DNA of 64,000 nt from CAZTJA01 sp964613745 (GTDB lineage: Bacteria > Desulfobacterota > Desulfomonilia > Desulfomonilales > Desulfomonilaceae): the NCBI GenBank assembly GCA_964613745.1, contig CAZTJA010000004.1, positions 1 to 64,000 on the forward strand, in the 5' to 3' direction. The position numbers and the translations under genes were made by a program. Under the pieces are notes generated by a model, which was given only the letters and a program-made list of their open reading frames with translations, was not told the DNA's origin and did not search any database. Shown one piece after another: positions 26,901 to 35,948 of the stretch (the stretch's first letter is position 1; the number at the start of each line of letters is the position of its first letter).

Positions 26901-26960
26901 TTAGTTGGGAACAAAAACAACTAACAACTTGTCCCTATACCGAATTGTCCCCAACGTCAA
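26901..26960 (-). promoter_or_regulatory. Candidate dsrC promoter and leader inverted repeat
   Basis: On the minus strand TTGACG (26955-26960) and TATAGG (26934-26939) are 15 bp apart, slightly short for sigma-70. Just downstream lies a 7-bp inverted repeat (TTAGTTG 26901-26907, CAACTAA 26918-26924) that could be an operator or an mRNA stem. Confidence 0.3.
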
Positions 26961-26990
26961 TCCATACTTAAGGGCCAAGAGATTGCAAAC

Positions 26991-27461
26991 TTATTTTTTC
27001 TTTAATTTTATTTCAATATCCTGAATATACTTCTGAAGAGCCCTCCGAACCGTCGGTTTCTTTTCCCTGGTCAAAGCTTCTTGATATACCTTTAAGGCCT
27101 CGGGATATTCCTTCTTTATCTCATGGACCAAACCCAATAGTCCATAGGCATCCGGATAATCCGGGTTCAGTTGAATTGCCTTCCTGAGATCATGAATGCT
27201 CTTGTCATATTCACCCAATTTCGAGTAAGCGATTGCCCGATTGTGATAAGCCACAAAGAAATTGGGGTTGTCCTCCAAAGATTTGGAGAATAGTTCAACA
27301 GCCTTGTCCCACTTTTCGATACGGAGCGCGAACTCTCCTTGTTCATAAAAATCGAGGTAATCTTCTGCGATTACGTAACCGCCGCTCAGCGCGCCGACAC
27401 TAAGCATGAAACAAAGAGTTACACAGCCCCTGCTTAAACGGCTCATAAGTAAATTCCACAC
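26991..27461 (-). CDS. Exported TPR-repeat protein
   Basis: A small protein of 156 residues. A hydrophobic N-terminus (about 8-32) looks like a signal peptide ending near YVIAED. The rest is about three and a half tetratricopeptide repeats: EQGEFALRIEKWDKAVELFSKSLEDNP, then FVAYHNRAIAYSKLGEYDKSIHDL, then AYGLLGLVHEIKKEYPEALKVYQEAL. It ends in a basic helix. It probably works as a periplasmic protein-protein adaptor. It is transcribed away from plsB, sharing a 168-bp divergent upstream region. A start at the second Met (27443) is possible. The partner is unknown. Confidence 0.75.
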   Translation of the reverse strand: MWNLLMSRLSRGCVTLCFMLSVGALSGGYVIAEDYLDFYEQGEFALRIEKWDKAVELFSKSLEDNPNFFVAYHNRAIAYSKLGEYDKSIHDLRKAIQLNPDYPDAYGLLGLVHEIKKEYPEALKVYQEALTREKKPTVRRALQKYIQDIEIKLKKK

Positions 27462-27629
27462 GTTCCAAGAGTCATGTATATTACCACGAAGACGATCTTT
27501 TCAAACCATTTTTTTAATTCTTTTCAGTTCAAGTTTCCAGTAGTTGATAGCTTTAATCGTATTTGGTACTCTCATCGTCCGAGAACAACTCGCCACATCT
27601 TGAGAGGAATCAATCAGGAGATCACTTTC

Positions 27630-30209
27630 ATGAACGACCGCGGTAATCGGAATAAACCGCATGACTCGGATTTTGGGACCATAGACCCGAATCTCATGGA
27701 TCGAAAGCTCCCGTGGCCGGTAAGACAAACCGTCTCGCTTCTGTCTTCCGGAGTACAAATAGATGAGACGGCGATCAAGCTCATCAAACAGTGCGCCGAA
27801 TCAGGTTCCCTGGTGTATGCTCTCAAATTCCGCAACATGTTTGATATACATTTTCTCAGAATGCGCTTCCGGCAGATCGGTCTCCCGGTACCTGCTTACG
27901 TGTTCGGCCTCTCTTCAACCGCTCTGTTTTCTCCAACAAAATTCTATTCCGTATGGAAATCAAGATTTCTAGGCCTCAAGGCTACACGTTCAAAGAGGCG
28001 ATCTTTCGATACGGATGTGCTCCGAGAGGTTCTGGAAAGAGGCGATGCTGCGGCAATTTTCTTAGTTGATGAAAAGACCTCCCACGACCGCTACATTCAT
28101 CCCGAAGACGATCCGATCAGGATTCTCATGGATCTACAGAGCCAGTATCACGGGTCCATTTCCATTTTACCCATTCATGTCCTGTATGACAGACGGCCGA
28201 AATCTATGCGATCGGCATGGGCGGATTTGCTGGGCGACCCTGATCACCCCGGTCTCCTTCGGCGAATTCTCAACAAGTTCAGGAAATGGACGGTTCCCGA
28301 ATTAATGGTGGGTAATCCCATTCAACTTCTTGATCGAGTAGAGGAATTTGGATCGGATCTTTCACCGGATGAGGCTCCATTCGTAATCAGGAATGAACTG
28401 ATTGATTCGGTAAACCGCAGAATTCGAGTCAATCGAGGAGCGGAAAAGCTTTCGCTCACCGAAATTAAAGAGTTGGTATTGCAGGATGCCAGGGTTCAGC
28501 GCGCAGTGAGGGAATCCGCTCTAAAGGACGGAGTAACCGAAGAAAAAATAAAGAAACGAGCGGAAGCGTACGTGGACGAAATTGCGGCGGATCCCCGCAC
28601 AATCAATCATCATTGCCTGTATTACGTATTAAAATTTCTATTTTGGAAGGTTTTCGACGGCATCGACATCAAGACTTCCGAATTCAACAGCTTGAAAAAA
28701 GCAAACCAAAACGGCTCCCTTATATATGTTTCCAGTCACAAAAGCCATTTTGACTATCTATTGATCGGCTATTTGTCTTTCATAAATCAGATGTCGATTC
28801 CTTACATGGCCGCAGGCAAAAACCTGGCATTTTGGCCGGTCGGCACGGTGCTCAGGACATGTGCCGCATTCTTCATCAGAAGAACCTTCAAAGGTTTAAG
28901 TCTGTACACGCACGTATTCGCAGCGTACCTGAAGGTTCTCGTCAAGGAAAAGGTCAACATCAATTTCTATATAGAAGGTGGGAGAAGTCGTACAGGGAAA
29001 CTCATGCAGCCCAGGACCGGGATGCTCTCTTTCCTGCTTCAGACCGTTGATGAAGGCGCTGTTCAGGACCTACTTTTTGTGCCTTCTTACATCGGATACG
29101 ATCTTGTTCCTGAAGAAAAGTCCTATTTGAAAGAGCTTTCCGGAAAGGAAAAACAAAAAGAAACCTTGTCACAGTTCATCAGAGCTCGCGAAGTGCTGAA
29201 AAGGAAATTCGGCAGAGCTTACGTCAGATTTCATGAACCGATTTCATATAAGCAATTCTGCGAAGATATTCTCGGCAAGGACCACGATCCATCCATGAAA
29301 GAAAATAGGAAATTGCTTCAGGAATTCGCAGATTACATGATGCATTGTCTTGTAAAAGTTTCCGTTGTCACACCTGTCGAGCTAGCTGCTACTTCATTAG
29401 CGTCAGCCGGTTCAAAAACCATTTATAGATCGGATATTTACCGTAACGCCGAATTGATCATGCGAGTTCTTAGACAAAACAATTCAGAAATAGCTCCAAG
29501 TCTCAAGAACCTCGAACCTGCTCTGGATAATGCAATTGATCTATTTTTATCATCTAAAATCCTCCTTCCGGAGGATTCGGAATCCGATTCTCAACATAAG
29601 GTCATCATCAATCCAAACCGCAGGGCTAATCTGGAATTTTACAAAAATGCCCTGCTGAATCAACTGTGGCCATACAGCTTCTGCGCGATGATCCTCTTAA
29701 ACCCGGCGGGGCCGGGGATTCGTTCCGAACTAATTGCCAAGTTCGAGATTCTCATGAAGCTTTTCCATAAGGAACTGATGTACGATCCTATTTCTTCGGC
29801 TAAGAAGTATGTTGATAGTGCAATGGATTTCTTCAAGAATTCCGGATGGGTTCGAGAAGACGGACCGGGGGAAGCTTCAATCCTAAATGAAAAACCTTTG
29901 AGGCTGCTCCGGGAAGTATTCGAAGATATAACGAGAACATATTATTACGTTTGCACCGCGTCGAGAGACCTTGATAAGTCACACTCAATCAAAGATTACA
30001 TCAAACTTATGTCGAAAACGGCTCAACTCGACAAACCTGACGAACCTGCCCCCCACTTTCTTACGGTCACAACCGAAAATGCCCTTTCGAAATTTTCCGA
30101 AATGGGCATTTTTGAATACAAGCATGCAAAAAAGGTTCTTGTTTCAGTAGTCGAACCCGAACAGCGGGACAACTACATGCAAGTCTTAAATGGAATGCGG
30201 TCCCGTTAG
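27630..30209 (+). CDS. plsB: Glycerol-3-phosphate acyltransferase PlsB
   Basis: I start at the ATG at 27630, which has a CAGGAG site 9 bp upstream; the frame is open 52 codons further but that part looks non-coding. This gives 859 residues, close to enterobacterial PlsB (about 807). The acyltransferase motifs are present: HX4D as HKSHFD near residue 368, GAGRNI-equivalent AFFIRRTF, and EGGRSRTGKLMQPRTG near 447, with a following VPSYIGYD. PlsB adds the first acyl chain to sn-glycerol-3-phosphate at the cytoplasmic membrane, using acyl-ACP or acyl-CoA. The stop overlaps the end of the convergent gene at 30206 by 4 bp. Confidence 0.93.
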   Translation: MNDRGNRNKPHDSDFGTIDPNLMDRKLPWPVRQTVSLLSSGVQIDETAIKLIKQCAESGSLVYALKFRNMFDIHFLRMRFRQIGLPVPAYVFGLSSTALFSPTKFYSVWKSRFLGLKATRSKRRSFDTDVLREVLERGDAAAIFLVDEKTSHDRYIHPEDDPIRILMDLQSQYHGSISILPIHVLYDRRPKSMRSAWADLLGDPDHPGLLRRILNKFRKWTVPELMVGNPIQLLDRVEEFGSDLSPDEAPFVIRNELIDSVNRRIRVNRGAEKLSLTEIKELVLQDARVQRAVRESALKDGVTEEKIKKRAEAYVDEIAADPRTINHHCLYYVLKFLFWKVFDGIDIKTSEFNSLKKANQNGSLIYVSSHKSHFDYLLIGYLSFINQMSIPYMAAGKNLAFWPVGTVLRTCAAFFIRRTFKGLSLYTHVFAAYLKVLVKEKVNINFYIEGGRSRTGKLMQPRTGMLSFLLQTVDEGAVQDLLFVPSYIGYDLVPEEKSYLKELSGKEKQKETLSQFIRAREVLKRKFGRAYVRFHEPISYKQFCEDILGKDHDPSMKENRKLLQEFADYMMHCLVKVSVVTPVELAATSLASAGSKTIYRSDIYRNAELIMRVLRQNNSEIAPSLKNLEPALDNAIDLFLSSKILLPEDSESDSQHKVIINPNRRANLEFYKNALLNQLWPYSFCAMILLNPAGPGIRSELIAKFEILMKLFHKELMYDPISSAKKYVDSAMDFFKNSGWVREDGPGEASILNEKPLRLLREVFEDITRTYYYVCTASRDLDKSHSIKDYIKLMSKTAQLDKPDEPAPHFLTVTTENALSKFSEMGIFEYKHAKKVLVSVVEPEQRDNYMQVLNGMRSR

Positions 30210-30574
30210 CGTCCCTGGTGCACTTTTCGCCAATATGCGGCCCTCTGGGTAAAAACTTCTTCCCCATGACCAAGAACACCGTAGCCGCCGTAAATGTTGT
30301 TCCAGTGTTCAGATTCCAGTCTGTAAATTTCAAATTCAGGAGTCGTGAAATCCTGGACTGCATTTAAGAATTTATGCACCCCGAAAGCCAAACGATATGG
30401 ATCTTGTCCCATCCGCAACTGACTCGCCGTTTTTAAAGGAGGGTAATAGTGCGTCCGAATCATAGGGTATTCGACTCCGTGAGGCAGTACCTTCACGGTG
30501 TTCGCAGGCGGCTCCGCTAAAGCCAAAACTGAAATGAGCGCCATACAACATGTTATAATCAGTATACGTGGCAT
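30206..30574 (-). CDS. Small exported protein of unknown function
   Basis: A 122-residue protein with an N-terminal signal peptide (MPRILIITCCMALISVLALAEP, cleavage probably after ALA). The mature part of about 100 residues is rich in Tyr and His and has no transmembrane segment, no cysteine and no motif that I recognise. It is convergent with plsB, overlapping its end by 4 bp. The coherent signal peptide and unbroken frame argue for a real gene. No function is proposed. Confidence 0.6.
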   Translation of the reverse strand: MPRILIITCCMALISVLALAEPPANTVKVLPHGVEYPMIRTHYYPPLKTASQLRMGQDPYRLAFGVHKFLNAVQDFTTPEFEIYRLESEHWNNIYGGYGVLGHGEEVFTQRAAYWRKVHQGR

Positions 30575-30764
30575 AACCTACTCCTCAGAACTGAACATCG
30601 CCATAGGGCGGCAGAAGAATCCACTAAAATGAATCAAATACAAATATCCAAAACAATATACACACGTACTATATTACCATATTTTCAAGCTATTTAGCAA
30701 TGAATAGGTTTATATCGTCCATAAGATTGCCAAAATTCCTGCACAAAACCAAGAAGGCGGCTCT

Positions 30765-31001
30765 ATGAAATGCATTGGTTGCGGATTTTGTTGCAGCACG
30801 GTCATGTGTAGGATTGGAACCATGTTGTACGGAAACTACACCAATCCCTGTCCGGCTCTCAAAAAGCTTAACTCGAAATTCGTCTGTTCCCTCTATCTCA
30901 ATGATCCTCTGCGATATGAAGATGTGCTTGAGATCGGACAAGGTTGCTGCTTTCCCGCGAGCAACCGTCGCCGTGAATGGTTATCGCAAGATTCTCATTA
31001 G
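30765..31001 (+). CDS. Small Cys-cluster protein (YkgJ-like)
   Basis: A 78-residue protein with the start cluster CIGCGFCC (C3, C6, C9, C10), further cysteines at about 15, 29 and 41, and a late GCCFP. The CxxCGxCC arrangement is typical of the YkgJ-type cysteine-cluster family, which is thought to bind zinc or an Fe-S cluster; length and spacing fit a short member. A GAAGGCGG site lies 5-6 bp before the ATG. It ends 71 bp before the TTG start of the phosphatase gene. Function unknown. Confidence 0.7.
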   Translation: MKCIGCGFCCSTVMCRIGTMLYGNYTNPCPALKKLNSKFVCSLYLNDPLRYEDVLEIGQGCCFPASNRRREWLSQDSH

Positions 31002-31072
31002 CTCTTTCCAAGAGACGAGGTCTTACGGAAAATAGTCGGCAACCACTGATAGCCCAATCTTCAGGAGGCGTT

Positions 31073-32623
31073 TTGAAAACATCGCAATCCATCGATAGAG
31101 ATGCCCAAAGACTTAGAAAATACTCGCTCGCCCTTTTGGTCGTCTGGACCATCGTTGTCGCTGTATCCGGAGCTTGGAACCTATATGAGATTCGCAGGGA
31201 AGCCATAGACGGGGCAAGGATTACTGCACGAGCAGCTCACTTCAAAGATGTCATATACCGGCGATGGAGTGCCGATCAGGGTGGAGTGTACGTCCAAATA
31301 TCAGACCGGCTTCGACCGAACGAATACCTGTCAGTTCCTCACAGGGATATAGAAACCGTGAACGGCCGGAAACTGACTCTCGTCAATCCGGCGTTCATGA
31401 CGAGAATGGCACATGAGATTCAGGAGAGCGTTGAAGGCGTGAAAGGACACATAACCAGTCTAAATCCGATTAGGCCGGGAAATGTTCCCGATACCTGGGA
31501 AACAGAGGCTTTAAAATCCCTGGAAAAAGGCAATTCAGAGTTCAGCAGCGTTGAAACCCTGGGTGGAAAACCTTACCTGAGATTGATGCGGCCGTTGGTC
31601 ACGGAAAAGGGTTGTCTCAATTGCCATGCAGTCCAGGGTTACAAGGAAGGAGACATTCGAGGCGGTATAAGCGTCGCTGTTCCTATGGAAACTCTATTGA
31701 GCGGTGCACATAAGCATGTTCTCGCTTCGGTGGCGGGCCATGCAGGGCTATGGTTCTTGGGGGTACTGGGGATAGTTTATGGATCAAGACGCCTATCCCA
31801 GAGCATATCTGAACGAAATCGGGCACTCGGGGAACTGCGCGAATCCAACAGCATTATTATTGAAAGCATAGAATATGCTCGCACCATCCAAGAAGCAATG
31901 CTACCCGGAAGAGATGAGCTGGGCCGATTAGTTCGTGATCACTTTGTTCTCTGGATGCCGAGAGATGTTATAGGAGGGGATTTTTTCTGGTGCGATTCGA
32001 ATGAGGATGGTTTTAGCGTTGCCGTAGGTGATTGCACGGGCCACGGGGTTCCTGGTGCGTTCATGACGGCAATCGCCTGCACAACTCTGAACAGAGTTGC
32101 AAACGAGTTTGGTCTCTCCGATCCTTCTCGAATGCTGTCTGAACTAAACAGATTGATGAAACTTGTGCTGAATCAGCATGCACCGACTCTGAAGTCCGAT
32201 GACGGTTTGGACATAGCACTGTGTTACGTGGACACGAAAAATAGAAAGTTAGTATTTTCAGGTGCCGGAGCTGCCCTGTATTATAGCGATGCTGGTGGTG
32301 CGGTGCGCTTGCGGGGAGATCGTCAGAGCATAGGATACCGATCTTCGCCTCTCGATTGCACCTATACGACTCAAGTGATTGAATTGAAATCGGAAACTAC
32401 TTTTTACATGACTACTGACGGACTCATACATCAAATAGGTCAAGACAAAAAACTTCCGTTCGGGATTAAGCGCTTTATGCAATTCATCGAGCAAAACAGA
32501 ACACAAGATCTGAAGACCCAAGGCATTTCCCTTGAAAAGGAGTTTAATGAATTCAAAGGGGATTCGTTTCAACGGGACGACGTTACCGTGCTGGGATTTA
32601 GAATCACATCTTCCTCATCATGA
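31073..32623 (+). CDS. Membrane PP2C-type (SpoIIE-like) phosphatase with periplasmic heme-binding sensor
   Basis: I start at TTG 31073 because CAGGAGG lies 4-6 bp upstream and the product then begins just before the first membrane helix (about 17-36). The open frame extends back to 30977, overlapping the previous gene. Between the two helices (second about 205-228) lies a Tll0287/DUF3365-like sensor domain with a c-type heme site C181-LN-C184-H185. The cytoplasmic part (about 255-510) is a SpoIIE/RsbU-type PP2C phosphatase, with GGDFFW and VGDCTGHGVPGAFM carrying metal-binding aspartates. Such proteins dephosphorylate anti-anti-sigma factors or similar targets. Redox or small gases may be sensed through the heme; that is inference. 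No partner gene is adjacent. Confidence 0.85.
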   Translation: MKTSQSIDRDAQRLRKYSLALLVVWTIVVAVSGAWNLYEIRREAIDGARITARAAHFKDVIYRRWSADQGGVYVQISDRLRPNEYLSVPHRDIETVNGRKLTLVNPAFMTRMAHEIQESVEGVKGHITSLNPIRPGNVPDTWETEALKSLEKGNSEFSSVETLGGKPYLRLMRPLVTEKGCLNCHAVQGYKEGDIRGGISVAVPMETLLSGAHKHVLASVAGHAGLWFLGVLGIVYGSRRLSQSISERNRALGELRESNSIIIESIEYARTIQEAMLPGRDELGRLVRDHFVLWMPRDVIGGDFFWCDSNEDGFSVAVGDCTGHGVPGAFMTAIACTTLNRVANEFGLSDPSRMLSELNRLMKLVLNQHAPTLKSDDGLDIALCYVDTKNRKLVFSGAGAALYYSDAGGAVRLRGDRQSIGYRSSPLDCTYTTQVIELKSETTFYMTTDGLIHQIGQDKKLPFGIKRFMQFIEQNRTQDLKTQGISLEKEFNEFKGDSFQRDDVTVLGFRITSSSS

Positions 32624-33436
32624 ACCCGTGAAGTTCCCCTTGCGTTTTTGTAGATACGCGTTCATGGCCTCCATCAAATCGTTTGAGGGCATTATCATTG
32701 CCGAACGGGCAGCCGTATAGTCTAGGGCTTCAGTGATCGAGCATTCCTCGTTGTACAAAAAGACCTCTTTTGCGCCTTGTACGGCAAGAGGTGGATTAGC
32801 GGCGATTTCTCCTGCAATCTTCTCTACCGCCAGATCCAATTGTGATTTGTCCTCGAAAACCTCATTCACCAAATTTATTGCTATAGCTTTTTCGGCTCCA
32901 AATCGATGCGCCCTAAAAGAGATTTCACGTGCATGCCCAGGGCCTACTATTTTGGGCAGTCTTTGTAAACCGCCGACATCCGTGATTATGGCCAGACTCG
33001 CTTCCGGCAACGAGAAAATCGCATCAGCAGAGCACAGGCGAAAGTCGCAGCAGCAAACCAGTTCCAGTCCGGCGCCAAGGCAGTGGCCATGGATTGCGGC
33101 AATAGTAGGAACCCTCAATCTTTCCAACCGATTATGAATCTCCTGAAGGCTTTTCACTTCATTATAGAACTGGATTTTTTGGGTAGCGGTCGGCTGATTC
33201 ATGATCATGGGAATCAACTCATTATCCGGACTCAGATCAAGGCCGGCACAAAATGATTTTCCTTCACCACGCAAGACCACGACACGTGCTTCCGGATCAC
33301 TTTCCGCTTCAGTAACGGCATCACCAATTGCTCGCCAAACACTGAGACTTAACGCATTCCTCTTTTCAGGTTTATTGAGTGTTATATATCCTACAAAATC
33401 TTTTCTTGAGTACGTTACGGCCTTAGTATCCGACAC
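32618..33436 (-). CDS. Enoyl-CoA hydratase/isomerase family protein (dienoyl-CoA isomerase-like)
   Basis: A 272-residue crotonase-fold enzyme. The oxyanion-hole segments are GKSFCAGLDLS (about residue 60) and GHCLGAGLELVCCCD (about 115). The active-site region reads PEASLAIITDVGGLQRLPKIVG: an acidic residue in the PEA position and an Asp in TDVG. That resembles delta3,5-delta2,4-dienoyl-CoA isomerase (ECH1), which uses acidic residues at these places, more than ordinary hydratases, which have PG there. It acts in fatty acid beta-oxidation or breakdown of unsaturated acyl-CoA. It overlaps the phosphatase gene by 6 bp tail to tail. The ribosome-binding site is AGGAGG. No other beta-oxidation gene is adjacent. 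Confidence 0.85.
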   Translation of the reverse strand: MSDTKAVTYSRKDFVGYITLNKPEKRNALSLSVWRAIGDAVTEAESDPEARVVVLRGEGKSFCAGLDLSPDNELIPMIMNQPTATQKIQFYNEVKSLQEIHNRLERLRVPTIAAIHGHCLGAGLELVCCCDFRLCSADAIFSLPEASLAIITDVGGLQRLPKIVGPGHAREISFRAHRFGAEKAIAINLVNEVFEDKSQLDLAVEKIAGEIAANPPLAVQGAKEVFLYNEECSITEALDYTAARSAMIMPSNDLMEAMNAYLQKRKGNFTGS

Positions 33437-33472
33437 TGTAGGAGTCCTCCTTTATTAACCCGGGTTCCCCGA

Positions 33473-35848
33473 TTATTCCGAGCCGAGACCATGAATAATT
33501 GCACCGGGAGCCGGTTGACGCGACATTGATTCACGTTCAACAGCCGATTTTATCTTAAGATCAAGCACCTTCCTGTCGAGCATAGGAATTCTCGGATTTT
33601 CCGGTTCGGCATGTTTTAACGATTCCAAAAGCAATTCCAGGTAATCCAATTCTTCGGATGATTGAACCGTTCTCAGTAGATCCAGAGCCTCATCGAATCT
33701 TCCCATGGCCAAAAAACAGCGCACGATCTTTAAAGCGGATGAGGGCAACTGTCCCTGCAGTGAGTAGTAGTAATCCAGCGCCCAGCCGGCCCGTCCCGAA
33801 CCAACCAGAGTGTCGGCAAAAGCGTTTAAAGCCGTAGGCTTTCCTTCGAGCAGCCTCGCCAATTCAACAATTTCCTTCTTTTTGCCGAGTTTGCTGAGCT
33901 TATGAACATACATAAGAAAATGGCTCGGTGATTTCAATAAATCTCCCGGAGGAGAGCTCTTGAGGGCAAGATAGTACAATATCTCATTCTGCTCACGCAG
34001 CAGATCGAGATCGGCAAAGTTGTAGTTGTTGGTGAGCGACAACTCAGACAATTCCTGCAAATTGGTCACATCAAGGTGTTTAAATACTTTATGAATTTTG
34101 GCTTTAACGAGAACCTGTTTGCCGCGCAATTCTTCCTGAACATAATCGTCCGGAAAAGTGAATTCAAATTCCCGATCCCCGGAAGGATCGGCTCCGATGA
34201 AACCGCTCTCAAATTCCGGTAAAAGCAAACCCCTCCCCAAAAGTACATCCCAGTACTTTCCCGATATTCCCATAAAAGGTATGTCGTCAATCCAACTTCG
34301 GGAATCAAAAATAATGCGATCCGTGGGTCCTATAGGATCGTGGGATTCAGCAAAAAAATTAAGTACTTCGAGCAGCTCTTCTGCAGCTTGAGGATCATTC
34401 ATGACATTCGCATACCCGGAAACAAATTCCTTCACCAGCCCGATTTCCTCAATCGCTGCTGCGGACAGCGCTCCGAAAGCATAAAACTGAGGCTCATCTT
34501 TAAGATCTTGCTTGTTTTCAAGAAGGAACTCGAGAATTTCGAATACTCGTTGCTTGTAGTAAACGTCCTGCTCCATTTGTTCATTCGCTAATGCCCACAT
34601 GTTGCGGACTTTTCTCATGTCCTCGAGCGTCATTGAATCCGTTTCGTAATTTTCTCCTACGGACAGATAAGCCGGTCTGAAACCCGGCAACGGTTTGATG
34701 CCGAATTTCTCCGGTCGTTTCTCATACAAGGATCCAAAGTAAAGCTGCATCTGCTGAGATCCAGAATTTGAAATGATAGGTACACCCAATGCTTTGACGA
34801 ACTCCATAGTCCTCTTGGCTTCCTCAACAGTTTCCCCCGGAAGACCGAATATGGTGAATAACTCTGTTTCCAAACCTAAGGATTGGGCATGAGCGATGTT
34901 CTCGCTTAATTGTTGGAGTTCAATACGTTTATTTGTTTGTTCTAGGACCACAGGGCTTCCGGACTCCAAACCAAATGCAACCGTATCTGCACCGGCTTCA
35001 CTGAGTTTGTTCAGCAATTCGAAATCCAGAAGGTCTGTTCGAGTCTGAAACCAAAAGGGGGTGTTGATTCCTCTACGAATCTTCTCCTCCAAGAGCTTCT
35101 CGGTTCGGTCTCGATTTTCAGTGAAGTTCGGGTCGGCAAACCAAAATCTGGAAATACCGGATTCCGCCAGCACTTGCATTTCAGCAATAACCCGATCAAT
35201 CGAATGGTATCGTATGTTGCCCTTACATATCCCCGGTGTGATACAGAAGTGACAGACATGTCTGCATCCTCGGGAAGAGAGTAATATCGCCGTGTTTTTT
35301 CCCGACAAATTGAGAATTCCGTTCAAATAAGGAGACGGGTATTCATCAAGATCATCAGGCGGTTCCGGTGCCTTGCCTGTGCTGAATATCTTTCCGTTCA
35401 GCCTGACGGTCATTCCCGGCGTTTGGCTGTAGTCTCCGGAGCCGGCTAGAGCGGAGGCAAGATTCCGAATGACAATCTCTCCTTCGCCATGGATAAGAAT
35501 GTCAATGTCGTCCAAATCTCGGAGGCCTTCGGCAGGCATGTTAATGATTTGTGGTCCGCCCAAAATGATCAGGATTTCAGGATGCCGAGACTTTATGTAT
35601 CTACTGAAAAAACGGATTCTATTAAAAGTACTCTGATACACGGTAAAACCAACAACCCGTGTGTTCATCCGTCTGATCCATTTTTCCAGATTACGCAGAG
35701 TCAAAGGGCGATCACGAACGTCATCTACTATTATACCTTCATGCCCATCCTTTTTTAACGCGGCCAGTATGTATGCAAGTGAAATGGGGATGCTTTCGGA
35801 CGATTCGTAACCGACGTCATGGTTAACATTAATGAACAAAAAAGACAC
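33473..35848 (-). CDS. B12-binding radical SAM protein fused to a trigger-factor-like FKBP domain and TPR-like tail
   Basis: I start at GTG 35848, preceded by GGAAGGGG, since the family begins with a strand such as VSFLFINVNH; an ATG at 35890 would add 14 residues. Residues 1-150 form a cobalamin-binding Rossmann domain (GGPQIINMPAEGL, HGEGE). The radical SAM core (about 170-400) has the CX3CX2C cluster CRHVCHFC near residue 200. Around 505-600 is a segment unlike any radical SAM accessory domain that I know: FDSRSW, LPEFESGFIG, REFEFTFPDDY and ELRGKQVLVKAKIHKV align in order with the FKBP-type domain of trigger factor. The last 180 residues are TPR-like helices. Substrate unknown. It is the last gene before a strand switch. 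Confidence 0.85.
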   Translation of the reverse strand: MSFLFINVNHDVGYESSESIPISLAYILAALKKDGHEGIIVDDVRDRPLTLRNLEKWIRRMNTRVVGFTVYQSTFNRIRFFSRYIKSRHPEILIILGGPQIINMPAEGLRDLDDIDILIHGEGEIVIRNLASALAGSGDYSQTPGMTVRLNGKIFSTGKAPEPPDDLDEYPSPYLNGILNLSGKNTAILLSSRGCRHVCHFCITPGICKGNIRYHSIDRVIAEMQVLAESGISRFWFADPNFTENRDRTEKLLEEKIRRGINTPFWFQTRTDLLDFELLNKLSEAGADTVAFGLESGSPVVLEQTNKRIELQQLSENIAHAQSLGLETELFTIFGLPGETVEEAKRTMEFVKALGVPIISNSGSQQMQLYFGSLYEKRPEKFGIKPLPGFRPAYLSVGENYETDSMTLEDMRKVRNMWALANEQMEQDVYYKQRVFEILEFLLENKQDLKDEPQFYAFGALSAAAIEEIGLVKEFVSGYANVMNDPQAAEELLEVLNFFAESHDPIGPTDRIIFDSRSWIDDIPFMGISGKYWDVLLGRGLLLPEFESGFIGADPSGDREFEFTFPDDYVQEELRGKQVLVKAKIHKVFKHLDVTNLQELSELSLTNNYNFADLDLLREQNEILYYLALKSSPPGDLLKSPSHFLMYVHKLSKLGKKKEIVELARLLEGKPTALNAFADTLVGSGRAGWALDYYYSLQGQLPSSALKIVRCFLAMGRFDEALDLLRTVQSSEELDYLELLLESLKHAEPENPRIPMLDRKVLDLKIKSAVERESMSRQPAPGAIIHGLGSE

Positions 35849-35948
35849 CGCAAACACCCCTTCCGAAGTAATAGGACGGGAGAATAGCATTAAAGGGGTG
35901 CAGCCTCAATATGAGATTGACCCTCGTGTCAAGTGTTGGTAAATCTCT

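Noticed and set aside
30977..31072. Upstream ATG start for the phosphatase gene
   Set aside because: It would overlap the Cys-cluster gene and add 32 residues before the membrane helix, while a TTG at 31073 has a strong CAGGAGG site.
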